Shown one piece after another: positions 24,340-40,640 of a DNA stretch of 64,000 nucleotides. The notes beneath the pieces are model-generated. The model saw only the letters and a list, made by a program, of their open reading frames with translations, ran no database searches and was not told the DNA's origin. This DNA is from Myripristis murdjan (taxonomy: Eukaryota > Chordata > Actinopteri > Holocentriformes > Holocentridae): positions 18,241,321-18,305,320 of the forward strand of contig NC_043983.1 of the NCBI RefSeq assembly GCF_902150065.1, read 5' to 3'. The position numbers and the translations under genes are program-made. How positions within the stretch are numbered: position 1 is the stretch's first letter; the number at the start of each line of letters is the position of its first letter.

Positions 24340-25527
24340 GGTTCCCCCGGCAGCAAGGCTAAAAGTTTGACACTGCTTGCTTGGTGCAGGCGTGTTTGTA
24401 CATGTCTCTACACTTCAAACTTTGCCAGCACTTCCTGTTTACGTCATGTGACGCTGCGGGAGAGGCGGCGCCGGCGGAGTGCGTTTCCCACGGTGTGCGG
24501 TGTTTCCTGAGCGGCGTTGAGTTACATGGCTTTTTAACTCAAGCACTGTCAAACAAAATAATGTCAGTGTTTGACGATATAAAACGAAGCAAAACGTGGA
24601 CAAAAGGCTTTCAAAGTAAAAGTAAAGCTTGTAATAGCGCTTTTAGAATTAAGGCTTTAATTCTGGACACAGCCGTGCAGATTTTATAATTCAACATATT
24701 TTGCAGTTTTGTTTCTGAAATCTGTTTTTTTGTCCTGAAATGCAGTATTAGGATCACTCTGCCGAATCCAGACTCCAGCCGAAGACTCCAACCTGAGCTG
24801 TGCTTACTACTTTGACTGACTAATATGCACAGGTAGGCATATATTATATACACAAAAAAAAATGTTTTGTTCTGTTTTAATTGTTGTAATTTGAATTTAG
24901 AAATATTTTCTTTGTCTTATTTATTTTAATGCAGTCTTAAGAGAAGACTATCTAGTACAGCCAATATAACAGATCCAGGACATTAGAGACAAAGTTGTAT
25001 TTTGGATGGTAAAGTACTAATAAACAATATGGTGTTTCTTACTAAAAAAAAAGAAAATGGAACAGAACTCCCAAAATAATGTGGGCTTCCACCTAAATGT
25101 ATTTCCCTTGATGATGGAAATAATGATGTGGGTGTGTTCTCATATAAATAAACAAACTCAAACCGTCAATAAATACATTTATTACAAGCATTTAGAACAA
25201 CTGCACAATAAAGTCAACATTTATTAAAATTGCACTAAAAGAGGAGTATTAGCCTAAACACCCCAGGAATGGAATCAAACATATTAGTGAAATAAAAATA
25301 ATGACGTTTGAGATGACAAGAGAAGTCTTTTTTTTTTGGTTTTGTTTTGTTTTTTAAGGGTAAACTGAAGAGGTCAGTGATTGCAGAGAGCTGACTAGAC
25401 CCCCTGATGATGCAGTTGTGTGTATGAGTCCAGGCCATTTCAGCAACATCAACAGGAGACCTGCCCCTTTCTGTAAGATACTTCATCAAGCCTGATCCCT
25501 CACCCCAAAAGTGACTCCACACGATGT
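24340..25527 (-). promoter_or_regulatory. chd1l promoter region and sft2d2 3' flank
   Basis: About 24420-24520 carries CACTTCCTG (ETS-like), ACGTCA (CRE half site), the palindromic E-box GTCATGTGAC and a CpG-rich GGCGGCGCCGGCGG, a plausible TATA-less promoter just upstream of the chd1l ATG. The rest to 25527 shows no gene. TTTATT near 25177 and 25217 reads AATAAA on minus and suits the sft2d2 poly(A) signal. Confidence 0.55.
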
Positions 25528-28480
25528 TCACTTCATGCAGATGGCCACCATCCTCATTATTGCGTCCCTGTGAAGAAATTAAACCATATGTGGATATCAA
25601 GTGTATGTGTGACAGTTTGATCTTGTATTTGATTGCTTTGAGAAAAAAAAGGTGAAAAGATAACAAACCTTACAAACGGGATATACGACAATCCATACCT
25701 GCAAACAGAGCACATTTTGTGTCACAAAAAAAAATTATCAAGTTGCAATCTCAGGTGTTAGTCTAAGAGATAAAAAAAAAAAAGTGACTTACCAGGCAAA
25801 TGATAGGACTTGCAAGATGCAAAATAACAAAGTGAGACCAAAGTTCTTCCACTGTAAGAATAAAGAAAAAAATATAATTGCTGGCTATGACAAAGTGCAA
25901 ATGAGTTTGTGTAAATAAGACCGGGTTATGGAGAATGGAGAAAACCAGGCCTTCAGCAGGGTGTTGGATTTTCTTTCCCCACTCACCCAGAAGGCTCCGC
26001 AGAGAGTCAGCACGAGGCACGTCTAGAGCAAGGAAGGGGATAAAAATGATGAATTTCAGAAAAAAAAAAAAAAAAATCACCTTTTATTTGCTAATATTTC
26101 CAGCCGTACTAGATAAAAAGTTAACACAGTTAAAAGAACGCAGCCATTTATGTACATAATCACATACAGGGTACCCAAAGTACAGTGCAGATTCAAATTG
26201 CTTTCATTCAACAGTTTATTTCTTACATACTGATAAAAATGTTCACTTTTCAATGACTTCTAGAGGCCTGACACCCCTAAACATCATCACAATATTTAGT
26301 TTTCCTTCCAGCCTCTTTGCAGTTCAGTGTACCACTAGGTATGATTACAGCTGACCTCAAGTTACTCCTATGCCTTTTCCACCAAAAAAGCTTAGGTTCT
26401 TGAATTGGTTTGGTTCAAGATTCCTGGAATTAAGATGCAAAGAAACTGACTGCATTTTAACCAGGTTTTGGAGTGGAACCACTGCATCATCATCAATTGT
26501 GGGCATGCAAAAAAAAAGTATACTCTGCGTCACCTGCAGCACAGAGGAGGTGACAGCTCATACCTGTTGGAATAATTAACCTACATAATCTGAGCCTGAT
26601 AGGGTTCAGATTGAGAATAATAAACTGTAAACTGTGTCGGTGTCTTGGCCGGTGTGCTGATTCTGTCCTGGAGAAATGAGCAGGATGTGATGGGAAAAGC
26701 ACAGCTGCTGCCCATAGAAAGGTAAATGTAAAATATTTTCATTTGCAGATGTATGCACAAAATTCTATATATCTATTTATGTCTTGGTAGTCATCTCCAT
26801 CTTTCCTTGTAAAATAACACTAACTCACTCGTCTGTGCATATTCTCATTCGTCCACGTCACAGACATCTCATGGACATTGAATCAGGTCAACTGGACTCA
26901 GTTATACAGCAGATACATTTCACCACTGAGGGCCTGGAGGGGAGAGCTGACCAGTTACTCCAGAAACTGAAACCAATCCTGCCTGCTGCAATCTTGGAGA
27001 AGGTCACAAATTTCCCTCAGAAAGCCCAACTTGCCCAACTCACTAAGAGCAAAGAAAGACAGAGGAGAAAATTCCATAATCTACAATACAAGGCAAACTA
27101 CTCTAACAAAACTATGACTAAGTCCAGTTGACCTGATTCAATTGTAATGACTAACTCACTCGGTTCACATTTGAGAACTACTATTTTCTGGTTCCAGCAG
27201 AGAGCCAGTTTTTCCTGTGGTGAAAATTTTGGTGCACGAACCCAAATGGAACTGGTTGTTTTTGTTGGTGGAAAAGGGGTATCTGACGCAGCATGAAGTG
27301 GGTTTCTGGTGTAAATGAAATATCAAACGAGGGTCTCAATTCGATTTTAAAAGAGCCTTGAGAGCTTTAAAATGTGAAAACGTCTTCCCTTTGAACTCTG
27401 TACGGATGAAGGTAAATCAAGTAATAATATATTTAAAATATGAATAGTGTCAGACACTCTAAAAGCCTGCAAAAGGTGAGAAAAGCAACTGGGAAAATGT
27501 TTTAAACTAGACTGAATTTAAATCATAACAGCTAAATCCATCACATTAAATAACTCCTAATACTGGGGCTTATAAGAGAGCAAAAGGAAAAGTCACATCA
27601 TATAAGTTGAGCAATGCATGAGGTCAAACACAAATAGATTTATGCACTCACTATCATAATGGTGGTGGCCAGTGCTCTTGTTTTGTCACACATCCTTTTC
27701 AGCTGCTTCACAGGACCCATCAGAAACATGGTGCTATCGGGCAGAACCATGGAGAATAATCAAATAACAAAGCCTTACAGAGCATCAGTAAGTGGAATAA
27801 TCTGTCGTAGGCTGATTGCAAATGGGTGGCATGGTTTTTAGTTGCTGATTCATGTTCTCAGAGTCTCACCTGCACAGAGAACATATGTTTCCAAATGTGT
27901 AAAAGACAATAAAGAGGATAAGCCCGATCCTGGGGAGGAAGAGCAAACACACACCCTGCAAGACAGAAAATCAGTCAGTCGGTTTAGGGAGCATGTGGAC
28001 TGCATGTCTTATATCCAAACTGTGGCTGGCACTTAAAGGAAGAATTGGGCCTCAGCTGCATTCAGATTGATGAACAATAGAGGCAAGGCATCTGAAACAT
28101 TCCTCAGAGCAAGACCAACCAGTAAGGCCACCTGTGCTCGTCCCTCTCTGCTGAAAGCACAGGGAAAGAAAACCAAACAAGAGGAACTGTTTTGAATAAA
28201 TTATTACAGAAACATACCAGCACTGTGCACACGACCCCCACCACAAAGCAGCCGATGAATCCTTTCACACGGGTGCCCCAGCCTAAAGTTGACGCTTCAT
28301 TGGCCGCCTGTGTAAAGACACGCACATTTTGCAATGATCATTGTTGGATCAGATAATGCTGAGCCACGTTTAAAGCACTGAGTGTAGACTAGGTCATGTT
28401 TGTTGTTGCTTTACCTCTAAAATAGTCCGGTTGTCACTGCGCCCCTCCTCGCCACTTAAAACCGACTTTAATTTGTCCAT
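25528..28480 (-). CDS. sft2d2: SFT2 domain-containing protein 2, vesicle transport membrane protein
   Basis: Small four-span membrane protein of the yeast Sft2 family, implicated in endosome-to-Golgi traffic. Eight coding exons give 162 residues (human 160): 28415-28480, 28218-28307, 27870-27955, 27652-27733, 25987-26022, 25793-25851, 25669-25698 and 25528-25567. It starts MDKLKSVLSGEE. Conserved blocks are TRVKGFIGCFVVGVV (span 1), FIVFYTFGNICSLCS (span 2), the loop MFLMGPVKQLKRM, then TLCGAFW and LTLLFCILQ (spans 3-4). It ends YIPFVRDAIMRMVAICMK. Every junction keeps frame, including 36- and 30-base exons. The start has an A at -3 and G at +4. The called Golgi/endosome role is family knowledge; sft2d1 is less likely from the N-terminus. 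Confidence 0.93.
26860..27131 (+). pseudogene. Protein-like fragment of unknown, probably retroelement, origin
   Basis: An open frame inside an sft2d2 intron on the opposite strand ends in TGA at 27131. Residues such as LPAAILEKVTNFPQKAQLAQL and a basic KSKERQRRKFHNLQ segment look protein-derived rather than random. The basic stretch resembles segments upstream of the RT domain in Penelope-like elements, but this is a weak impression. No RT motif follows. Confidence 0.3.
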
Positions 28481-28720
28481 TTCTCAAGATCGGTTCTCTC
28501 GGCGTATTAATCCGGTTGTTTCCTGGTGCATGAAAAGGTTCCCGCTTTTCCACCTGACAACCCGGGAGGCTGACAAGTCGCTCACCTGGCCAGGTGAGTG
28601 TATTGACAGTTCACAGTGACACCCGTGCTGACGCTTGAGCCAATGAGGAAGAAGGAAAGAAGTCTCACGCTGCGCCTTTTTCCGGGTGAAGCATCTCACA
28701 GTACAGCAGGTGAAACACCG
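28481..28720 (-). promoter_or_regulatory. Probable sft2d2 promoter
   Basis: Immediately upstream of the sft2d2 ATG lie a perfect palindromic double E-box CACCTGGCCAGGTG, CCAAT (GAGCCAATGAGG near 28638) and GC-rich text with CACGCTGCGCC. No TATA box. Confidence 0.45.
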
Positions 28721-30349
28721 CAGTCCGACCAGTGTGTTGGCATTAATGACACTGATGTGTGGCGCTGGTTCACTGTATCCTGGAGGAGGCTGAGTGAAGT
28801 CATTTTAATAGAAATATTTATCCCAGGATTTGATGCTTTTTCCCTTGTCCCAGGCCTTCACCAGAGATTGGTTGTTGGGGTTCACTGAGTGACCGTTTTA
28901 AACCGAAAGTTATTGGGAGTTTTTTGGGTGATGTATCAACGATCTTTGATGATACCTATTGGCAGTGATTCTGGTCAACCCCTGCTGGGTAAAAGAGCCA
29001 ACATATACAGCTCTCTGACACGGTGTATCATGTGGAATGTCATTGACACAAATAAGCACACTTCAGCGTCCTGACATTTACAACAGAGAGCCAATACAAA
29101 GGTCTTTTGAGGATGTTACAAGATTTCTGTGAAATCAAGAGATTTCTACATTACAGAATCTTGTGCTACAATGCTGACACAAATCTGGCCCTCAACCCTT
29201 TTCTGTGGTCTAATCCGTTTCTTACTGCATACCATCTGTCAGAAGTTGACATTTTCAAGTCTCAAAATACAATGAAAATGTTTTATAAATAACTATGGTG
29301 ATCCAGTTAGATTTTTTCGAAGGATAATGTATAAATAAATTAGAGTGACACTAAAAGAGGGGAAAAAAAGTGTACTTGAGGCTCAGTGATTTTAATCTGA
29401 CCCAGGATGGTTGTCAGCCATCTCACTCACCATTTTTCATCTCTCTTTGTCTCTTTTTTTAATTTAATCTGTCCAATAAAGGGGCCAAAGCCATTTGTAT
29501 GATAAGGTATCGTTTAGCTACACACATGCTGCAGTACCCACAGGATCACTACACACCAGAGTGAATGTCTTCTCCACCAAAGAAGACCTTACATGTAAAC
29601 ACAGCAAGAACACCACAGGAAAACAACTCTCTAAATTTTGTTTTATTAATTAGTATCCTTTAACAATATTAAAATGCAGTATCCAAACATTTGAACCAAT
29701 CGTCAGAAAACACTTGTTTGGCAGTCATATCCGACTCAGACATCTGGGACTCAGCCTCCTGACATTATGGAGCAAAAAGACACATTAAGGACTTTAACAC
29801 ATGGTTTCAAGTATGTCCAAATACGACGTCCTGTATTGATTCTGTACAAATTCATGACGGCATTTTGCACTAAAATGTCTTGACTAAAAAGTTTGCCAGG
29901 TTGAATAAAAAGCATGCAATCTATAAAAAAGCGTACCCTTATGATTTCATGTCCAGGTCTTGTATGTGCAAATTTAAGAACATTTGATAAGTAAAATGGC
30001 AGAAAATATTCTAAGTGGTAGGCCACAGTATAATAAATAATAAGGGGCAGTATAAGCATGGTTGAAGTGAGAGTATATCTGATTAAATAAGGCAGAGGTA
30101 GAGATATATTTATTTAAAAAAAAAAAAAAAAAAAAAAAGCATCCAGAGCCCATGTGCTTGTCCCTTGTGTGCACGTTCTTTGCATCCAGTTGTACTGATG
30201 CTGTAATTGCTGATGTGACATCCCTGATATCGTCGAGAAATTATAGCTGCTGCACAGCAATGGTCGGGGCCGGGCAATTTTAGGCAATTCTGAGCAACAA
30301 GTGGAGAATAGGAAAAATGGACGAAAAGAAAGGTGGCATTCTAATATGC

Positions 30350-30420
30350 ATTTTGCATCAGCTGAGGCTTGAACTCACAATTTCTGGCATGAAGGACAAT
30401 GCTCTATCTCACTGAGTTAA
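30350..30420 (-). repeat. tRNA-like relic (SINE head or tRNA pseudogene)
   Basis: On minus, AACTCAGTGAGATAGAGCA looks like a D arm (A box) and TGAGTTCAAGCCTCA forms a T arm with 4-bp stem and 7-base loop (B box). The anticodon stem does not pair well, so this is not a working tRNA gene. Confidence 0.35.
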
Positions 30421-30469
30421 TTGGCAAGTGTCAATCCATGTGAGTTAATTGGCAAGTGTCAATCCATGT
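30413..30469. repeat. 28-bp perfect tandem duplication
   Basis: GAGTTAATTGGCAAGTGTCA plus AATCCATGT occurs twice in direct succession with no difference seen, so it is probably recent. It abuts the tRNA-like relic. Confidence 0.8.
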
Positions 30470-30831
30470 GTAAAAAAAAATCAGTTATCAAGACAAAAAT
30501 CTGAAAATACACATATTGCATCTAGACAGCATGGAGATGTGGGTAATTTGTTTTTAACAATGACTGATTTGCTCCATAAATGAAAAACTGATTTTTTTAA
30601 GTGTACAAAGGTTTCTTCGGTATTGGGGCTACATTTTGATGAAAGTTGCAAAGCTGTAGCACATATGGTTGATTTATTATAAATTTTCAAAGTTTGAAAT
30701 TTAGAGGCTTGCTGTAGCGCCACCATCAGGACTACTGGCTTGTGTTTGCAGCTGAGGTAATCTGGCATGGGACTGGACCTTTGTGCAAAATTCGGTGATT
30801 TTTCACGCATGGGAAGTAAGACTTCCTCGGC

Positions 30832-30895
30832 AGAAAGAAAGAAAGAAAGAAAGAAAGAACGAAAGAAAGAAAGAAAGAAAGAAAGAAAGAAGAGG
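30832..30895. repeat. (GAAA)n microsatellite
   Basis: About 64 bases of GAAA units with one GAAC interruption, passing into GAAGAG text. Confidence 0.95.
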
Positions 30896-30997
30896 AAGAA
30901 GAAGAACACAAAGGAATACAAGAGGGACCTGGAAGCTTAGGCTGCCCGGCCCCTAATTACATGTGAAAAATGTTTGAGGGATGAAGAACACGGGGCT

Positions 30998-35933
<4,936 letters not shown>

Positions 35934-36394
35934 GGTTCCTCACAATGCCTTAATTATGGAAGGGGACACAGTATAAGCAGCCACTATTAGAGATGTATTC
36001 AATCTATCTTCAGGCAAGTAACGTTCAAACCAAACAGGGCATTATTCTCTGTATTTATATTTTACATCAGCAGTTACTGTAAAACATATTGGCTGATATC
36101 CTTTGTGTGCAAACAGCAAACATCCCTAAAAATGATCATAACACAACATATACCATTTGATGTCTATTCAGTGCCATGAAGATACATTTTTAGTTTGGGT
36201 GGGACATCATCAGTTCAGTTTGGGAAGTGAAAACATCAGAGAATGAGAGGGTAAAAGTGGAGGGGTGTCTGCAATTAAGGTAAACATTATAATCAGACAT
36301 AATGAGGGTGTGTGTTGGCAACAGCTCCGCAGCTGACCTCAGCAGGGGTGGGTCTACAGAGAAGGGGACCAATTAGAGTGACTGCATTGAAAAA

Positions 36395-37345
36395 GGGCTG
36401 ATTTAATGGCAGCTGACTCTGGAGATGCTGCTATTCTCATCCTTCTAGACCTTACAGCTGCGTTAGATACTATTGATTATAATGTTCTTATCTCACGTCT
36501 TGAAACAGTATAGGAATCAAAGGCACTGCCTTAGAGTGGTTCAAATCCTATTTGTCAGAGAGGTGTTTCAGAGTCAGTTTTGATGGTTTTACCTCCTCCT
36601 CAGTATCTCTAACGTGTGGGGTTCCCCAAGGCTCGATTCTTGGGCCAATACTCTTCTCTCTTTATTTACTGCCCCTTGGAGCCATTTTAAAAAGTCATGA
36701 CGTTGGTTTTCATTTTTATGCAGATGATACGCAAACTTACCTGCCTATTAAAAGAAATGGTGCTGGCTCGCTAAAACGTTTGACAGAGTGTTTTAATGAC
36801 ATCAAAGCCTGGTTGGCCTTAAATTTTTTAAACTTTAACGAAAGCAAAACTGAAGTCATGATATTCAGACATAGGGACATCCATATTGCCTCTCAGCTAG
36901 ATCTAGGCCCCTTAGAACCTTTTGTCAAGCCTGTGGTAAATAACCTTGATGTTAAAATGGACTATAATTTCAAACTTGATAAACAGATAAATTCTGTCAT
37001 CAAATCTGGTTTCTTCCAATTGAGGCTTCTCTCTAAGATTAAGCCATTTTTATCCCCTAAGGATTTTGAAATGGTTATCCACATGTTCATTACTACTCGC
37101 CTTGATTATTGTAATGCCCTGTATATTGGCATTTGGAGACCATGCTCAAAACTTACTTTTACTCCTTGGCTTTTAACAAGGCCTGAGAGCTGTATAATCT
37201 TGTATTTTATGGTTGTTATATTTTTATGCTTTTATGTCTCTTTTATGTTTTGATGTCTTTTATGCCTATGTACAGCACTTCTGTCAACCTGGTTGTTTAT
37301 AAGTGTGCTTTATAAATAAATTTGGATTTGGATTTGGATTTTTCC
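36395..37345 (+). mobile_element. Rex1/CR1-like LINE fragment with reverse transcriptase
   Basis: Reverse-transcriptase motifs in order: a degraded LLDLTAALDTIDY (motif A) near 36447, [20 protein letters not shown], and [10 protein letters not shown] (catalytic YADD) near 36720. The frame is open from 36552 to 37253. The 3' end TTTATAAATAAA is followed by (TTTGGA)n, the short-repeat tail of CR1/Rex1-type elements. No endonuclease portion remains. Confidence 0.7.
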
Positions 37346-38913
37346 ACTTGACCTGCATCTAAGCTCTCCTCAAGAACTTAAATTAATTAAAGTGTTATTC
37401 TATCAAGTATAACAGGGTTGGCAATGACAACTTAAATGACCTTATGAAGGAAAGTGCAATTACAGTGTTTTCGGCTCTGCCCTGTTGTTCCATTTCCATT
37501 CTGCTCACACCTCCGTCTCTGCTGCCCTGTTCTCCCCGGTAATGATTAGCCATCATTTCCTGCATAATTAAACCTTTGTGCCCGAGTGTCGTGCTGTTCC
37601 TTAGTTGCAAACCACTCTGATCCAAGCTGTCATTATCTGCTGCCCATCTTTTTGAACAGTTGCTCTCTCAAGGGAGCAACACACCCATTAGATTAAACAA
37701 ATCAAATATAATTATGAAGTCATTTCTGCACTTTGTACCATATGCTCTGTATTACCCATACTTGTGCCTTTGTATTGATCCACTGTAAATATGAGATAAG
37801 TTCACAGAGCACAAAGAGGCTTTAAAAATCTCTTACCAACTTTTCTCCTCTGCCCAATTTCCTATCAGCTCCATTAGCAACACACAAGTCTTTCTAAATC
37901 CACAAAGCAAAGTTGGAGCGATATCAGCTGCGAGTGGAAAGGTAGAACGGGGAAACACTATTACCACACGAAGGTGCATGGCTGTATAATCTGCTCTGCG
38001 ATGGAGACGACATAATATATTCTGCCAAACAACTGAGGAAACCTTTTGAAGAGGGGTGCTTCAAACAAATAGATTTATTTTTTCTTTTGTGATGTTTAAT
38101 TGAGCTTTTGTGAGCTGGCCACAAACCGACAGCCTGTGCAACCTCTCCAGACGTGGGGAAAAAAACACTTAAGTCACCATGGCAACTAAGCAAGACGAGA
38201 AGACTGGCTGATACAGAATGTACCTTTAATGTCAAAAAAATACTACTAATAAAAGAAGTATGCAGTCTTGTTTCACCCTGAAACTTTTTTTTAAAGCTTA
38301 GTTTAGTGTTGAATTACAAAATGCCCTAAATGACTGGTGGCAAAGAGTGAGAGCAATGATCTAAATACTCATTTTTTAATACAAACAATACTCCTACAGA
38401 GCTCAGTTCTAGTGGCTGAGTGATAACAGTGAAATTAATCTATTCCTTGTTTTACTGGAAACACTTTGGAGCCTGGAGGAGCCCTGGCCAGATGCATTAA
38501 AAACCCATCACAGGGTGAGGCTATAAAAAAACAAAAAACAAAATAACATAGGCCTGAACTCTTGCAGAAGGCAATTACTGAGGCCAATTCTACACATAAA
38601 CACATACTCATTTTTTTAAAGCTCCAAAAGGATTATTTTACCTGCCAAACTGGTTGGAGGCAGAGCCCTTGATTGTTTATTTTTCAGAGTTTCAAGGAAA
38701 AACAAAGTCTAGACAAGAAAGCAGAGATTAACTTGTGGCATGTTTTTTAAGAGCAGCTGAAATGTGAAATGTGCTGCTGGCAGTCTTATATGCAGCATGT
38801 GAAGCCTGAGCCAAGTTTTTTACCTTGTGAGATTACTGGTCACTCAGTTGTGTGTATTGTTAAGCCTGAATGTGAGACAGTCATGAGAATTTCACAGTCC
38901 ATAGTGTAAGTAC
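37346..38913. other. Intergenic, nothing recognised
   Basis: About 1.6 kb upstream of the tmem45a coding start and probably within its 5' intron. No exon, repeat family or promoter element stands out. Confidence 0.4.
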
Positions 38914-39768
38914 CAGAGATGGGATCAAGTCACCCATGTGCAAGTCTCAAGTAAGTCTCAAGTCTTAACCTTCAAGTAATTTTTTCTTGGGCAAGTCAAG
39001 TCAAGTCACAGGTTATGTCAAGTCAAGTCAAGTCCTGTAATAAATCAAGCCAAGTCCAAGTCAAGTCACATTATTACAATCTTACCTGCAGAATTCGGTC
39101 TTAATAAAGAGAAAATATAAGATATTAATAACTGTCAAATAATATTATCAGCCAATTTAGATAACCTGTTTAAAAAATCTGACTTTGTAGTTACTGATAT
39201 ATCGACTACCAGGGTAACAGGCTATTAGCTAATTTACAAGCACTTACTCGGCAAGTTTGACGTTGTAGCGTGGCTGTCCGAAATCTTTGTTGAGCAGGTC
39301 TTGCATTCAGCAGTTCGCCGTTTCCCTTCACATGTGTAGTTGCGAAAACCAAAAAGGCTGACTCTCGGCACTCCTCCTGCTCCCGCCAGCATGATGATGA
39401 CCATCTGATATGAGGGGCGTGTTTCTCCAAAACGTAAGGTAGGTAGTAGAGAGGGCATGACTGATTGACAGGGTTGTCATCCAATCATTGTAACACCATT
39501 CCCAGCGTGCGCTTGTATACCAGGTAATATTACAGGCTGGAGATATTTATGTTATATTTTATATTCAAACTGAAAACATGAAATGAACAACAATCAAGTC
39601 ATTCAAGTCATCATGTCTCAAGTCGAGTCAAGTCCCGAGTCTTAAACTTCCAAGTCCAAGTCAAGTCTCAATTTTTTTTATTTTTTGTCAAGCCAAGTCA
39701 CAAGTCATTAAAACAGTGACTTGAGTCGACTCGAGTCCAAGTCGCAATGACTTGAATCCCCATCTCTG
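38914..39768. mobile_element. Non-autonomous hAT element with CAAGT-rich interior
   Basis: Ends are CAGAGATGGGATCAAGTC and the inverse GACTTGAATCCCCATCTCTG. The left target copy is GTAAGTAC (38906-38913); the right copy was split by the next insertion and resumes at 39931. The subterminal regions are many CAAGTC units, probably transposase-binding repeats. No transposase was found in the 855 bp. Confidence 0.8.
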
Positions 39769-39773
39769 GTAAG

Positions 39774-39927
39774 CAGTGCCGTGGTATAGGGGGGAAAGGT
39801 GATGACAATTCTAGGAGCCCATGGCCCACTAGGGCCCACACACAGTTAAAAAAGTGGCAATGAATGGGGAAGAGGGGCCCACACCGATATTCTTTCAGGG
39901 GGCCCAGAATTCCTAGCAACTGCCCTG
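39774..39927. mobile_element. Short hAT-type MITE nested at the edge of the previous element
   Basis: Starts CAGTGCCGTGGTATAGG, ends AGCAACTGCCCTG, 154 bp, with a perfect 8-bp duplication CTGGTAAG at 39766-39773 and 39928-39935. Interior GGGCCC-rich text matches the copy at 10056-10220. Confidence 0.8.
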
Positions 39928-40098
39928 CTGGTAAGTACATTTTCTGATCTACAGGATACTGATACTGTAAGTCTTCTTTTACAGTAGGGTTAATGTTTTG
40001 TGGCATGAGCCTTGCTTTATGCATAAACAATACAAAGGTTTCAGTTGCTTTGAATTTATTTGTAGTAGAGATAAAAGAAGGAAAAAAGTGACTCTTAC

Positions 40099-40640
40099 CT
40101 CAGTAGGTTTGTTTCTGGAGAAGAAAAGTTCCTCAAAGTATGCGACCAAAGAGATAAAAGCATTTACATTTTTTTTTTTAACACAGACGTTTTCCAGTAG
40201 TGAAGAACAGAGATTTTTTTCCCTCCTTTTGTTCTTCAGTAAGACGCAGAATAAACATCAGTCGAAATCGCAGACACCACATCCTTCCGACCTGAACTGT
40301 TTCACAATCTTTTTTTCCGAATATAAGCTGTTTTGGGCATTTTTAGGGGTTCGTCCCCCCCGAGAAGCGTCCCATTGGTTGGGTATGGTAAAAATGCGTC
40401 ATCGCCTCGAGCTCTGATTGGTCGAGAGGTTTGTCGGTCTCTGCTGCCCGAGGTTCCACGTGTCCACTCTCACCCCGCCTGCAGGATGCTGGAGCAGCTT
40501 CCCACTCTGCGCAGCCCAGACCGCTACTTTCCATCCGGGCGGGCCGGCTCCAAGACACGGGACACGACTTCCAGCACGTAGCCTTCAGCCGGGGGACAGG
40601 ACCCGGCGGAGTCACGGCTGTCCGGAGGTTAACCGTGCAG
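40099..40640 (-). promoter_or_regulatory. Candidate tmem45a promoter and 5' UTR exon
   Basis: On minus a good donor GTAAGAG (plus 40092-40098) follows 40099-40160, which could be a non-coding first exon spliced to the tmem45a start exon. Upstream, 40330-40640 is CpG-rich, with ATTGG/CCAAT boxes near 40374 and 40416 and GCGGGCCGGC. No other gene nearby would use it. Confidence 0.4.

Larger units (their letters stand above)
28721..30997. other. Intergenic, sft2d2 to tmem45a
   Basis: No gene supported. It holds an A run near 30115-30138, a tRNA-like relic at 30350-30420, a 28-bp tandem duplication at 30413-30469 and a (GAAA)n tract at 30832-30895. TTTATT near 30672 could serve as the minus-strand poly(A) signal of tmem45a. 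Confidence 0.5.

Noticed and set aside
25235-25666. 143-codon minus-strand frame over the 3' end of sft2d2
   Set aside because: It overlaps the last two sft2d2 exons in another frame; the true reading there is FVRDAIMRMVAICMK.
39206-39484. 92-codon minus-strand frame within the hAT element
   Set aside because: No transposase or zinc-finger pattern convincing enough; likely chance in a non-autonomous element.
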